From positions 1 through 64,000 of the forward strand of contig JAFGXP010000028.1 of NCBI GenBank assembly GCA_016936535.1: 64,000 bases of DNA, written 5' to 3'. Under the pieces are notes generated by a model. That model was not told where the DNA came from. It was given only the letters and a program-made list of their open reading frames with translations, and made no database searches. The stretch is from Thiotrichales bacterium (GTDB lineage Bacteria; Pseudomonadota; Gammaproteobacteria; Thiomicrospirales; Thiomicrospiraceae). The translations under genes and the position numbers were made by a program. This document shows positions 1 through 9,690 of this stretch, piece after piece; the stretch's first letter is position 1; every line of letters begins with the position of its first letter.

Positions 1-135
1 ACTTTTTACCGCGCCGGCGAGCTGGATTGCACCGCCGTACAGCAAGAGTTTTTCGGTGACCGTGGTTTTACCGGCATCTGGGTGCGAAATGATAGCGAAG
101 GTACGGCGTTTGGAGCTTTCAAGTTGTAAAGACAT
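1..135 (-). CDS. prfC: Peptide chain release factor 3, N-terminal part (cut by window edge)
   Basis: Only the first 45 codons are present; the gene runs off the left edge. The encoded N-terminus reads [20 protein letters not shown], which contains the P-loop of a translational GTPase (HPDAGKTT). The residues just before and after the P-loop match RF3, which recycles RF1/RF2 from the ribosome after termination. EF-G and LepA share the fold but usually have HIDAGKTT or HVDHGKST at this place, so RF3 is the better match. The ATG is at 133-135, about 80 bases downstream of a strong promoter. Confidence 0.85.
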   Translation of the reverse strand, partial: MSLQLESSKRRTFAIISHPDAGKTTVTEKLLLYGGAIQLAGAVKS

Positions 136-218
136 GGAGTTGTGACCACTTAGCAAAGTCAGAGCCCGCGAAAATACGGACTCTAAAGGGCAAAATAAAG
201 AACAAAAATAAGGCCGCT

Positions 219-247
219 ATTATACAAGCCACAGCCGGTGAACTCAA
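219..247 (-). promoter_or_regulatory. Sigma-70 promoter of prfC
   Basis: Read on the minus strand, TTGAGT (242-247) and TATAAT (219-224) are separated by exactly 17 bases. The -10 box is perfect and the -35 box matches in four of six positions. It sits between the upstream unknown gene and prfC and points into prfC. Confidence 0.7.
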
Positions 248-267
248 AAACTCCGCCTTGTCGTTTT

Positions 268-576
268 TTAAGGCTCGGTTAATTCGGTAAGCTGTTGATG
301 CAGATAGGACAATTGATGTTTGAAGAGGAGCTCGGCTTCGGCACAGGGCATTCCCTTTAAGGCTTTCCATACAGCGTGCTTATGGAAATCAACTCGATTT
401 TTTTTGCTGGGCGCGGCTTTGCAGCAATCGCCTTGACTGGCTTGCCGATAGAGCGCATACAGCAAACACTCTTGTGCATACGGAAAGGGATGGCGTTGAC
501 TATGGAGCGCGTAGAGGTCGTTATAAAAGGCTAAGGTTTCGGCCAAACTCAAATCGATGAACGGGGTGAGGGTCAT
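268..576 (-). CDS. Hypothetical protein, 102 aa
   Basis: I do not recognise this family. The protein is small, soluble-looking and rich in Leu, Ala and His/Gln. It has two helix-prone segments (about residues 10-45 and 75-98) and two adjacent cysteines near residue 51. There is no signal peptide or membrane segment. Its ATG overlaps the stop of the upstream membrane-protein gene in an ATGA arrangement, so the two are probably translated together. Its stop lies just upstream of the prfC promoter. The overlap and plausible amino-acid composition support a real gene; the function is unknown. Confidence 0.6.
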   Translation of the reverse strand: MTLTPFIDLSLAETLAFYNDLYALHSQRHPFPYAQECLLYALYRQASQGDCCKAAPSKKNRVDFHKHAVWKALKGMPCAEAELLFKHQLSYLHQQLTELTEP

Positions 577-1202
577 GGTTTGCCACCGCTAAAATGATCA
601 ATTTGCCGTTGTTGAAACGCCTTGCGCTGCCAATACAAAAAGAGCTGCAAGCCCCAATAGAGCCCAACCAGAAGAAGGAACCCACTTAAGAGCGGCCAAT
701 CTAGGGGTTGAAGTGCGCCATAAAGCAGAAGCAGCGCCAAAACAATCAGCCCTCGTCGCAGCAGAAACAAGATAAAAAAACGCTGCCAAAGCGGTGGTTG
801 TAGGGTATTCAATGCGTGGCTCCAAAGCTGAACCAGGCGATATTCCAGAAAAGCCAGTAAAGTTATGGCGCCTAAATTAAACCAGAAACTTTGCGTAAAC
901 AGTCCAAGCATGAACGGCCACCACAGAATAAGGCTTAACGCGAGAAACGGTTTTAACCAGAGGCGGTTGCGCCAAAAGGCCTTTTCATAAGCACTTAATT
1001 TGGGTTGGTAGCGCATGGGTTTGACCGCACTTTTGATCGAAGTACGAGGTTTGGTTGATGCGCTCTGCTCGCGGCCAGTTTCCAGAGAGTCTGGGTGCTG
1101 TTCAAGTTCGGCCGCAAATTGCTCTGCCAACTGCTGAGCTTGGGTGAACTTTTCAAGGCTGGATGCGGATAGGGCGGGTGAAATCGACAAGGGATCAGTC
1201 AT
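573..1202 (-). CDS. Hypothetical membrane protein, 209 aa
   Basis: The first 70 residues are polar (many Gln, Glu and Ser) and probably cytoplasmic. They are followed by four hydrophobic segments at about residues 83-103, 108-127, 140-162 and 170-190. A basic stretch (YWQRKAFQQRQ) after the last segment suggests a cytoplasmic C-terminus. No family could be named. It is the first gene of a two-gene unit with the 102-aa protein, whose start codon overlaps its stop. It lies downstream of secF on the same strand, after a 95-base gap. Confidence 0.65.
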   Translation of the reverse strand: MTDPLSISPALSASSLEKFTQAQQLAEQFAAELEQHPDSLETGREQSASTKPRTSIKSAVKPMRYQPKLSAYEKAFWRNRLWLKPFLALSLILWWPFMLGLFTQSFWFNLGAITLLAFLEYRLVQLWSHALNTLQPPLWQRFFILFLLRRGLIVLALLLLYGALQPLDWPLLSGFLLLVGLYWGLQLFLYWQRKAFQQRQIDHFSGGKP

Positions 1203-1297
1203 CTATTCAGCAGGTTATTGTTATGGGCAAGACTGAGAACATCGTGCGGTGTCAAAGTCTTGCCGGTGAGGCCAAAGTCTAAAACGCGAAAGTGAAT

Positions 1298-2317
1298 TTA
1301 GACCGCATCGTCTTTACCTTGTGCAGCCAATTTGGCTTGTCGTTTGGCTTCTTGTTCTAAAAACAAACGCTGCAGTTCCGCTTCTTCCGACTCCACATCG
1401 CGCTCTTCTTTCGGGGCTTTCATCAGATCTTCTTTTGAAACACCCAGCAGCAGCGCAAAGGATGCGGCAATGTAGGTGGAGGAGAAGGTCCCCACCACAA
1501 TCCCCACCACCAGAGCCGCGGCAAAACCGGCAATCACTTCACCGCCCAGCAGCAGCAGGGCAACCAACACCACAAGGGTGGTGAGAGAGGTCATAATCGT
1601 TCGTGCCAGCATTTGGTTAATCGCAACATTGGTGACGACCACGGGATCCGGTTCTCGCATAATACGGAAGTTTTCGCGGACACGGTCAAATACTACAATC
1701 GTGTCATTGAGCGAGTAACCGATAACCGCCAGTAAGGCGGCGACTACGGTGAGGTCAAATTGCAGTTGTGTCCAAGCAAATAAACCAACGGTGATAATGA
1801 CATCGTGGACCAATGCCAGTACTGAGCCCAAAGCAAAGCGCCATTCATAGCGCAACGAGACGTAAATTAAGATCCCGAACAAAGCATAGAGGACCGCGAG
1901 GGCACCATCTTCGGTCAGCTCTTTGCCCACTTGTGGGCCAACAAATTCAACGCGGCGCAGTTCAATCGATTCTGTGCTGGTGGCTCGTAAGGTTTCCATT
2001 ACTTGGTTGCTCAGTTGTGCGGAGTTAACTCCGTCACGAGGGGCAATCCGAATCAAGACCTCTTCGGCTGAGCCAAAGTGTTGCACCACCGCTTCATCAA
2101 ACCCAGCTTGCGCCAGTTGATTGCGCAACGGGGTTAATTCCACGGGTTTGGGGTAGGAAACTTCAATCAGGGTCCCACCGGTAAAATCAATCCCGAAATT
2201 TAGCCCCTTGTACCAGATGCCGAAAATCGAGCCGAGAATTAAAAGGCCAGAAAAGACCACCGCAATAAAGCTCTGGCCCATAAAGTTAATCATTTTAGGT
2301 TCGGTTGTTGTGCTCAT
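1298..2317 (-). CDS. secF: Protein translocase subunit SecF
   Basis: SecF pairs with SecD and uses the proton gradient to pull secreted proteins through SecYEG from the periplasmic side. The 339-aa protein has an N-terminal membrane helix (about 14-34) followed by the conserved FGIDFTGG motif (41-48). A periplasmic domain comes next, then five C-terminal helices, including the GYSLNDTIVVFDRVREN segment typical of the RND-like SecDF core. The polar, charged C-terminal tail is cytoplasmic. It starts nine bases after the secD stop, so it is almost certainly cotranscribed with yajC and secD. Confidence 0.97.
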   Translation of the reverse strand: MSTTTEPKMINFMGQSFIAVVFSGLLILGSIFGIWYKGLNFGIDFTGGTLIEVSYPKPVELTPLRNQLAQAGFDEAVVQHFGSAEEVLIRIAPRDGVNSAQLSNQVMETLRATSTESIELRRVEFVGPQVGKELTEDGALAVLYALFGILIYVSLRYEWRFALGSVLALVHDVIITVGLFAWTQLQFDLTVVAALLAVIGYSLNDTIVVFDRVRENFRIMREPDPVVVTNVAINQMLARTIMTSLTTLVVLVALLLLGGEVIAGFAAALVVGIVVGTFSSTYIAASFALLLGVSKEDLMKAPKEERDVESEEAELQRLFLEQEAKRQAKLAAQGKDDAV

Positions 2318-2326
2318 AATCGCCCT

Positions 2327-4207
2327 TTAAATCGACAGTTTGCTGACGCGTTTATTGCCGTAATACCAATTAATCAGTGCGCGAGTGCCGAGAATGGCGG
2401 TAAACATTGAGGTCAGAATGCCAATCGAGAGGGTAATTGCAAAGCCCTTGATGGGCCCAGTACCAAAACTGAATAACACCAAGGCGGCTAACAGAGTGGT
2501 GATATTGGAATCGGCAATGGTGACAAAAGCTTTTTCATAACCCGAGTAGATGGCGTTTTGAATGGAACCGTTTTTGAGCTCTTCACGAATGCGCTCAAAA
2601 ATCAGCACGTTGGCGTCCACCGCCATCCCCACCGTTAATACAATCCCCGCAATCCCCGGCAAGGTCAGCGTAGCTTGCAGCATCGAAAGCACGGCAACAA
2701 TAATCACCAGATTGAGCATGAGCGCAAAGTTGGCAATCATGCCAAAAAACTTATAGCGCCAAACCATAATCACCAGCACCAGTAAGAAGCCAACCACCAC
2801 AGACATTAAGCCTTTGTCGATGTTCTCTTGCCCCATGCTTGGACCAACCGTCCGTTCTTCGACAATCTCCATTGGTGCCGCCAAAGCACCGGCACGCAGC
2901 AATAAAGCCAAATCTTGGGCTTCTTGCGGTGAATCTAAACCGGTAATTTGAAAGCGGTCGGCAAACTGGCCGCGAATGACGGCCGCATTGATCACATCTT
3001 TAGTGGTAATGCGTTTTTTAACTTTCTCGCCGTTAATTTCTTCGGTTTCAACGCGGTTTTCGATAAACAATACCGCCATGCGATTGCCCACATTCTGTTT
3101 GGTCGTGGCCAGCATTTTGCGGCCGCCTACGCCGTCAAGCGAGACGCTGACCATTGGCGAGCCTTGTTCAGGATCAATGCTCGATTGCGCATTGACAACG
3201 TTTTCACCCGATACAATCAGCTGACGCTGTAACAAAATTGGCCGGCCATCGCGGAAATATTGCAGATCGGCATTGCCGGGAGCAAAACCACTCCGAGCAG
3301 CTCGTTCAGCATCGCCTTTTTCATCCACCAAGCGGAACTCTAAGGTGGCCGTCGCCCCTAAGATTTCTTTGGCGCGAGCCGTGTCTTGTACCCCAGGCAG
3401 TTGCACCACAATGCGGCGATCGCCTTGTTGTTGAATGACCGGTTCGGCTACGCCCAACTCGTTAATTCGGTTGCGCAGCGTGGTAATGTTTTGCTGTAGG
3501 GCGTATTTTTGGGTCTCGGCAAGGGTTTGCGCATTCAAGGTTAAACGAATGCTCGGTTTATTGCCGTCAAGCAGGTTGATGACAAAGCGGTCGGCAAACT
3601 CTTGGTTAAACAAGGCTTGCGCTTTTGTTTGGTCTTCTGGGTTGCTGAAAGGAATCTCAATCTGCGTTTTTTGAGCATCAAACGGTAAATAACGGATTTT
3701 TTCATCGCGCAGCCGTCCTTTCACTTCATCTACCGTGCGTTGGTAGGCTTTTTCGACGGCGGCATCCATGTCAACATCCATCAAAAAATGCACGCCTCCG
3801 CGCAAATCTAAACCTAAATACATCGGCTGTGCGCCTAAACTGCTCAGCCAGTCGGGGGTTGCTGGCGCTAAGTTAAGCGCGACCACGGCTGAGCGACCTA
3901 AGCCTTCTTTAAGAATCGAGGCTGCTTTAATCTGGTCTTCGGCGTTGGTAAAGCGAATCAGAAACTTGCCATTTTCAAACTCAACCAGCTTGGGCGTCAA
4001 ACTGGCATTTTGCAAAAGGGTTTCCACCTGACTTTGCGTTTGCGGACTAAATTCCACGGATTTTGCTGGAGAAATTTGCACCGCAGGGTCATCACCAAAT
4101 AGGTTAGGCATGGCGTATAAAATGCCTAAGGTTGTAATGACAATCAGCAGCAAATATTTCCAGGCAGGGTATTGGTTTGAGATGATTTTTTGTTGAGACT
4201 GAAACAT
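2327..4207 (-). CDS. secD: Protein translocase subunit SecD
   Basis: SecD is the larger partner of SecF in the Sec accessory complex. I place the start at the ATG at 4205-4207, giving 626 aa, close to the roughly 615 aa of E. coli SecD. Upstream in-frame codons add 25 residues that do not look like SecD. The protein shows an N-terminal helix (about 17-36), the LGLDLRGG motif (131-138) and a large periplasmic P1 region. The C-terminal membrane domain contains GMAVDANVLIFERIREE, the conserved proton-path segment. The order yajC-secD-secF is the standard one. A small GC-rich hairpin (4283-4299) lies in the yajC-secD gap. Confidence 0.97.
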   Translation of the reverse strand: MFQSQQKIISNQYPAWKYLLLIVITTLGILYAMPNLFGDDPAVQISPAKSVEFSPQTQSQVETLLQNASLTPKLVEFENGKFLIRFTNAEDQIKAASILKEGLGRSAVVALNLAPATPDWLSSLGAQPMYLGLDLRGGVHFLMDVDMDAAVEKAYQRTVDEVKGRLRDEKIRYLPFDAQKTQIEIPFSNPEDQTKAQALFNQEFADRFVINLLDGNKPSIRLTLNAQTLAETQKYALQQNITTLRNRINELGVAEPVIQQQGDRRIVVQLPGVQDTARAKEILGATATLEFRLVDEKGDAERAARSGFAPGNADLQYFRDGRPILLQRQLIVSGENVVNAQSSIDPEQGSPMVSVSLDGVGGRKMLATTKQNVGNRMAVLFIENRVETEEINGEKVKKRITTKDVINAAVIRGQFADRFQITGLDSPQEAQDLALLLRAGALAAPMEIVEERTVGPSMGQENIDKGLMSVVVGFLLVLVIMVWRYKFFGMIANFALMLNLVIIVAVLSMLQATLTLPGIAGIVLTVGMAVDANVLIFERIREELKNGSIQNAIYSGYEKAFVTIADSNITTLLAALVLFSFGTGPIKGFAITLSIGILTSMFTAILGTRALINWYYGNKRVSKLSI

Positions 4208-4319
4208 AGAGGGTTCCGGAGGAGGTTGCTCAGAATAACTGAACGGCATCAAGAAAATAAAAAGACAGGATGAAGACAACAAAGGGGCTTTTGGCCCCTA
4301 AGTCATCGTAAACTGGCGT

Positions 4320-4649
4320 TTATTCGCCGCGCATCGTGCCTTTAGGCAGTAGGCGCGCCACGTTTTGACGCTCTAATTTTACGACGACATTGTCGGCGAT
4401 TTCTAAGTCGCAAAAGCTCTCATTGATGTCACGAATTTTGCCAATCAAACCACCATAAGTGACCACTTCGTCGCCCTTTTTTAGGGCTTCAACCAGCTTG
4501 CGATGTTCTTTGACTTTTTTCTGTTGTGGGCGAATTAGCAAAAAGTAAAACACCACAAACAGTAAAACTAATGGAATTAGGCCTTCCCAGCCGCCGCCTT
4601 GCGCTGCCGCAGTGCCTTCCGCCATCGCATCACTTATAAAAAAGCTCAT
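4320..4649 (-). CDS. yajC: Preprotein translocase accessory subunit YajC
   Basis: YajC is a small inner-membrane protein that associates with SecDF. The 109-aa product has one membrane helix at about 22-40, followed by the family hallmark RPQQKKVKEH. A compact cytoplasmic domain (GDEVVTYGGLIGKI) comes next. The start is supported by an AAGGAG ribosome-binding site eight to nine bases upstream. It lies between tgt and secD, as in most Proteobacteria. Confidence 0.95.
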   Translation of the reverse strand: MSFFISDAMAEGTAAAQGGGWEGLIPLVLLFVVFYFLLIRPQQKKVKEHRKLVEALKKGDEVVTYGGLIGKIRDINESFCDLEIADNVVVKLERQNVARLLPKGTMRGE

Positions 4650-4747
4650 CCAACTCTCCTTGGGTCTGTATCAAAAAATAAACCGCTGTATTTTGGCACA
4701 GCTCAAAAGATTTTCCTAGAAACCTTTGCCGAAATAGCGGCGTGTGT

Positions 4748-6938
<2,191 letters not shown>

Positions 6939-7113
6939 TGCCGCGTCTCTGCACTCATGCCAATCAAAAAGGGCGCTATTTTCCCCGATTGCCCCAGTGT
7001 TTTCAAGCATTTACCCAGCCCAATCCCCGCTAACGCCACTTCGTCATCAAGACCGAGCGGCCGTCATGCGAAAAAACAATTCTGAAATAATAGCGAATCA
7101 CCAATTTAAGCGC

Positions 7114-7142
7114 TTGACAGGGTGTAATAACCTGATTAGAAT
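7114..7142 (+). promoter_or_regulatory. Promoter of the tRNA-Leu/tRNA-Val operon
   Basis: A perfect -35 TTGACA (7114-7119) and TAGAAT (7137-7142) are separated by 17 bases. Transcription would begin around 7149, about ten bases before the mature 5' end of tRNA-Leu. Confidence 0.85.
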
Positions 7143-7158
7143 GCGCACCACAAATTGT

Positions 7159-7245
7159 GCCAGTGTGGTGAAATTGGTAGACACGCCGGATTCAAAATCC
7201 GGTGCCCTTAAAAGCGTGGCGGTTCGAGTCCGCCCACTGGTACCA
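7159..7245 (+). tRNA. tRNA-Leu (anticodon CAA)
   Basis: The 87-base sequence folds as a class II tRNA with a long variable arm. The acceptor strands GCCAGTG and CACTGGT pair (one G-U at the first position), followed by A and an encoded CCA. The anticodon stem CCGGA/TCCGG encloses TTCAAAA, so the anticodon is CAA and reads UUG. The T-arm has GGTTCGAGTCC. Confidence 0.97.
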
Positions 7246-7272
7246 TCCATTTCGTATATACGTCTCCTATAT

Positions 7273-7349
7273 ACGACCGTAGCTCAGCTGGTTAGAGCAC
7301 CACCTTGACATGGTGGGGGTCGGTGGTTCGAGTCCACTCGGTCGTACCA
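7273..7349 (+). tRNA. tRNA-Val (anticodon GAC)
   Basis: The 77-base sequence has acceptor strands ACGACCG and CGGTCGT, a D-arm with AGCTCAGCTGGTTAGAGC, and an encoded CCA. The anticodon stem CCACC/GGTGG encloses TTGACAT, giving anticodon GAC (reads GUC/GUU). It follows tRNA-Leu by 27 bases and is probably cut from the same transcript. Confidence 0.97.
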
Positions 7350-7991
7350 ATATTCCTATGTAAATCAGTCACTTGCGATAGTGTATTTTTTGTTTCTTGC
7401 ACTCAGCCATTCCCGATGTTCCATATATGTTCCATTTGCTCAAAGATGCCTTCTCCCTGCGCCTTTTTCGACAATAAGCCGCCTTTCGCGTGTCAGAAGT
7501 CTTTGGCCCGTTTGCCATGTATGCCATCGCCAAATCACGCAAAAGCCTAGCCTGTTCATACCGCCAGCGCTGAGCTAAACCCAAACCCAAACCCAAACCC
7601 AAACCCCAACAAATCATGAAGCTGGCACAGCATTGCCCGCGAATTGTCAAGCGTTGTGCGTTAAGTTTTTTATTTTTTCTTCAAAGCCTTGTTGATTTAT
7701 CACTCATATCATCTTGAATGTTCTAGTTCTCTGAGAAGCTGGGGCATACACACCCCTTTGATTTTTTTGTTTTGGCTGCTGTGTGGTTCTTGAATTTTTG
7801 CTAAATTTTGAGGAGGTTAATTTTAGGGGCGATTAGATGCCTCTGAAATGGCTAAGGTTTGACTTTCTAGCATCAAAATGATGACATGAGATTCTTTAAC
7901 CAGCCGAGTGGTTTTCTTGAAAGGTGTGTTGTGCTTCGCTTGGTTTTTTTCAAAATTAAAGTAAGTTATCGAGCTTAAAGAGGAATAAAGA
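7350..7991. other. Gene-poor region after the tRNA operon
   Basis: About 640 bases separate the tRNAs from the next gene. I see no convincing intact gene. The stretch holds a nine-base direct repeat (ATGTTCCAT at 7416-7424 and 7427-7435), a tandem hexamer repeat (7577-7606), and a minus-strand open stretch (7369-7650) that could be a decayed gene. From about 7660 to 7990 it is T-rich with no feature I can support. The last 15 bases carry the ribosome-binding site of the next gene (AAAGAGGAA). Confidence 0.6.
7577..7606. repeat. Tandem repeat, five perfect AAACCC units
   Basis: Five consecutive perfect copies of AAACCC are present, followed by CAAC. On the minus strand this reads GGGTTT repeated, i.e. 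five G3 runs separated by T3. That satisfies the sequence rule for an intramolecular G-quadruplex. Within the minus-strand open frame it encodes alternating Gly-Leu. Confidence 0.95.
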
Positions 7992-8888
7992 ATGAAGGGA
8001 TTTTGGGCTCATCTTTTACTAATCACCTTGTTTGTGACGGGGTCTTTGGCTTGGGCGCATGAGCCGTTGTTGACTGCGGATAAGGGTGTTGTTGAGGAGG
8101 ATGCCTTTCGTTATAGCGGTCCTTTATTTGATGCCCATTTGCATTTTGCAGAGGAAGAGGCGCAAATCTTTAGTGCGTTGGAGATTGAGGCGATTTTTGA
8201 ACGCAATCAGGTTGTGCGTGCGGTGGTTTCCAGTACGCCGACGGCTGGCACTGAGCAGTTGTATCAGGCGATGCCGGAGCGGGTGATTCCATTTTACAGT
8301 TTTTATCAGGGGTTTCATGATAAGGCACGTTGGGCGGAGGATGAGTCTGTAGTTGTGGCGACCGAGAGAGCGTTAAAATCGGGTTTTTACCGCGGTGTGG
8401 GCGAGCTTCATCTGTTTAAAGAGCAGGTTGAAAGCCCCGTTTTTGCTCAGGTTGTGGGTTTGGCCAAGCAGTATCGTTTGCCTTTGCAGGTGCACGGTGA
8501 TTTGGCCGTGGTGGATAAAGTGTTTGCGCTTTATCCGCAAGCTAAGGTGATTTGGGCACATTTGGGAACCCAGCCGGAACCGGATTTTTTACGCGCGGCC
8601 TTAGTGCGTTACCCGCAGGGTTTGTTTATTGATACTTCGGTTCGGGATGGTCTTTTATGGCAAAACGGGGCTATGCCAGCACAGTGGTATGATTTGTTTG
8701 TCGATTATCCGGATCGTTTTATGGCGGCGGTGGACACTTACAGTGTGTATCGTTGGCAGAATTTTGATCAGGTGGTGCAGCAGATGCGGACTTGGTTGGG
8801 CGCTCTGCCACCCAAGGTTGCGCAACGTATTGCTTATCAGAATGCCGATGATTTTTTTGCGACGACTGAGTTGAACAATCGGGAATAA
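7992..8888 (+). CDS. Secreted amidohydrolase-family protein, 298 aa
   Basis: A signal peptide (about 1-22, ending near LAWAHE) indicates export. The mature part has features of the amidohydrolase-2 (TIM-barrel metal hydrolase) family: DAHLHF with His49 and His51, a further histidine in LQVHGD, another in VIWAHLG, and an acidic residue late in the chain (AAVDTYS). These match the usual HxH...H...H...D metal-ligand order. The substrate is unknown; lactones or decarboxylation substrates are typical for the family. A good AAAGAGG ribosome-binding site precedes the ATG. It stands alone, convergent with the OmpA-like lipoprotein gene. Confidence 0.75.
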   Translation: MKGFWAHLLLITLFVTGSLAWAHEPLLTADKGVVEEDAFRYSGPLFDAHLHFAEEEAQIFSALEIEAIFERNQVVRAVVSSTPTAGTEQLYQAMPERVIPFYSFYQGFHDKARWAEDESVVVATERALKSGFYRGVGELHLFKEQVESPVFAQVVGLAKQYRLPLQVHGDLAVVDKVFALYPQAKVIWAHLGTQPEPDFLRAALVRYPQGLFIDTSVRDGLLWQNGAMPAQWYDLFVDYPDRFMAAVDTYSVYRWQNFDQVVQQMRTWLGALPPKVAQRIAYQNADDFFATTELNNRE

Positions 8889-8910
8889 AAATGCCGGAAT
8901 AGATCCGGCA
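8887..8910 (-). terminator. Terminator of the OmpA-like lipoprotein gene
   Basis: TGCCGGA (8892-8898) and TCCGGCA (8904-8910) form a seven-base-pair GC-rich stem. On the minus strand the stem is followed directly by a T-run, placing it 20-40 bases after the lipoprotein stop codon. On the plus strand it has only a weak T tract. Confidence 0.65.
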
Positions 8911-8932
8911 GAGTTTGGTTTGACGCGCGAAC

Positions 8933-9580
8933 TTAATTTTCGCTAATCAGGAAGGTAACGCGACGGTTCATGCGCTTGCCATCCGCAGTGGCGTTGCTGG
9001 CAATGGGACGCTCTTCGCCATAGCCGTAAGTAATAATGCGATCGCGACTGATACCATTGTCCATCAAATAGAAGGCGACGTTTTTAGCGCGGTTCTCTGA
9101 GAGTTGTTGGTTAAAAGCATTGCTTCCGTCACTGTCGGTATGGCCTTCAATGTGAACACGGGTGTTGGTGTGATTGCGCAGGGCGTTTAGCACGGGTTGC
9201 AGTCGATCAAGCATTTCCGGATCCAGTTGCGCCGAGCCAGAACGGAAGTTTACGTCACGAACATCAACGCGTACATACTCTTTGCCATCAATATTCACAG
9301 CGTCAACATTGGTGTTTGGATCATTGGCCACGTCTTTATTGACCTCCTCATACACTTTTCGGGCGGTAACTCCGCCAATAACCCCGCCGATGACTCGGCC
9401 AGCGGTGCTGTCAACCCCGACGTTTTTGGCAATCACCGCGCCGCCAATCGCACCCAGTACGGTGGCTATGTTTTTTTCAGTGCTTTTTTGTTCGGTAGAT
9501 TTCGGCTCACCGGTACTGCTACAGGCGCTGAGTCCTAGTGTGGCGATCAGCACTGTGGATAGGCTTAAGATTTTTTTCAT
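8933..9580 (-). CDS. OmpA-family outer-membrane lipoprotein with glycine-zipper segment
   Basis: The signal peptide ends in a lipobox, LSAC, with Cys20 as the predicted lipidated residue. Residues about 38-75 are Gly/Ala/Val-rich (GAIGGAVIAKNVGV, GRVIGGVIGG), like a glycine-zipper. The C-terminal 110 residues are an OmpA/Pal peptidoglycan-binding domain. They contain VHIEGHTDSDGSNAFNQQLS, ENRAKNVAFYL and YGYGEERPIASN, the NxxLSxxRA-type diaminopimelate-binding region. It likely anchors the outer membrane to the wall. A strong AAAGGAG ribosome-binding site precedes the ATG. Confidence 0.9.
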   Translation of the reverse strand: MKKILSLSTVLIATLGLSACSSTGEPKSTEQKSTEKNIATVLGAIGGAVIAKNVGVDSTAGRVIGGVIGGVTARKVYEEVNKDVANDPNTNVDAVNIDGKEYVRVDVRDVNFRSGSAQLDPEMLDRLQPVLNALRNHTNTRVHIEGHTDSDGSNAFNQQLSENRAKNVAFYLMDNGISRDRIITYGYGEERPIASNATADGKRMNRRVTFLISEN

Positions 9581-9690
9581 GACAATCTCCTTTAATGGTT
9601 CAAGCGGTTCGATAGCATTTTAACGTGAAACGCCCGCTAACGTCTTGCTGTTACGCCATTCGGGTAAGGACGTTAACCGAGCTTGTTAAG

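Noticed and set aside
9624..9690. AGCTT-GTT-AAGCT hairpin at the mgtE stop as a terminator
   Set aside because: The stem is only five base pairs, AT-rich and overlaps the coding end; no T-run follows.
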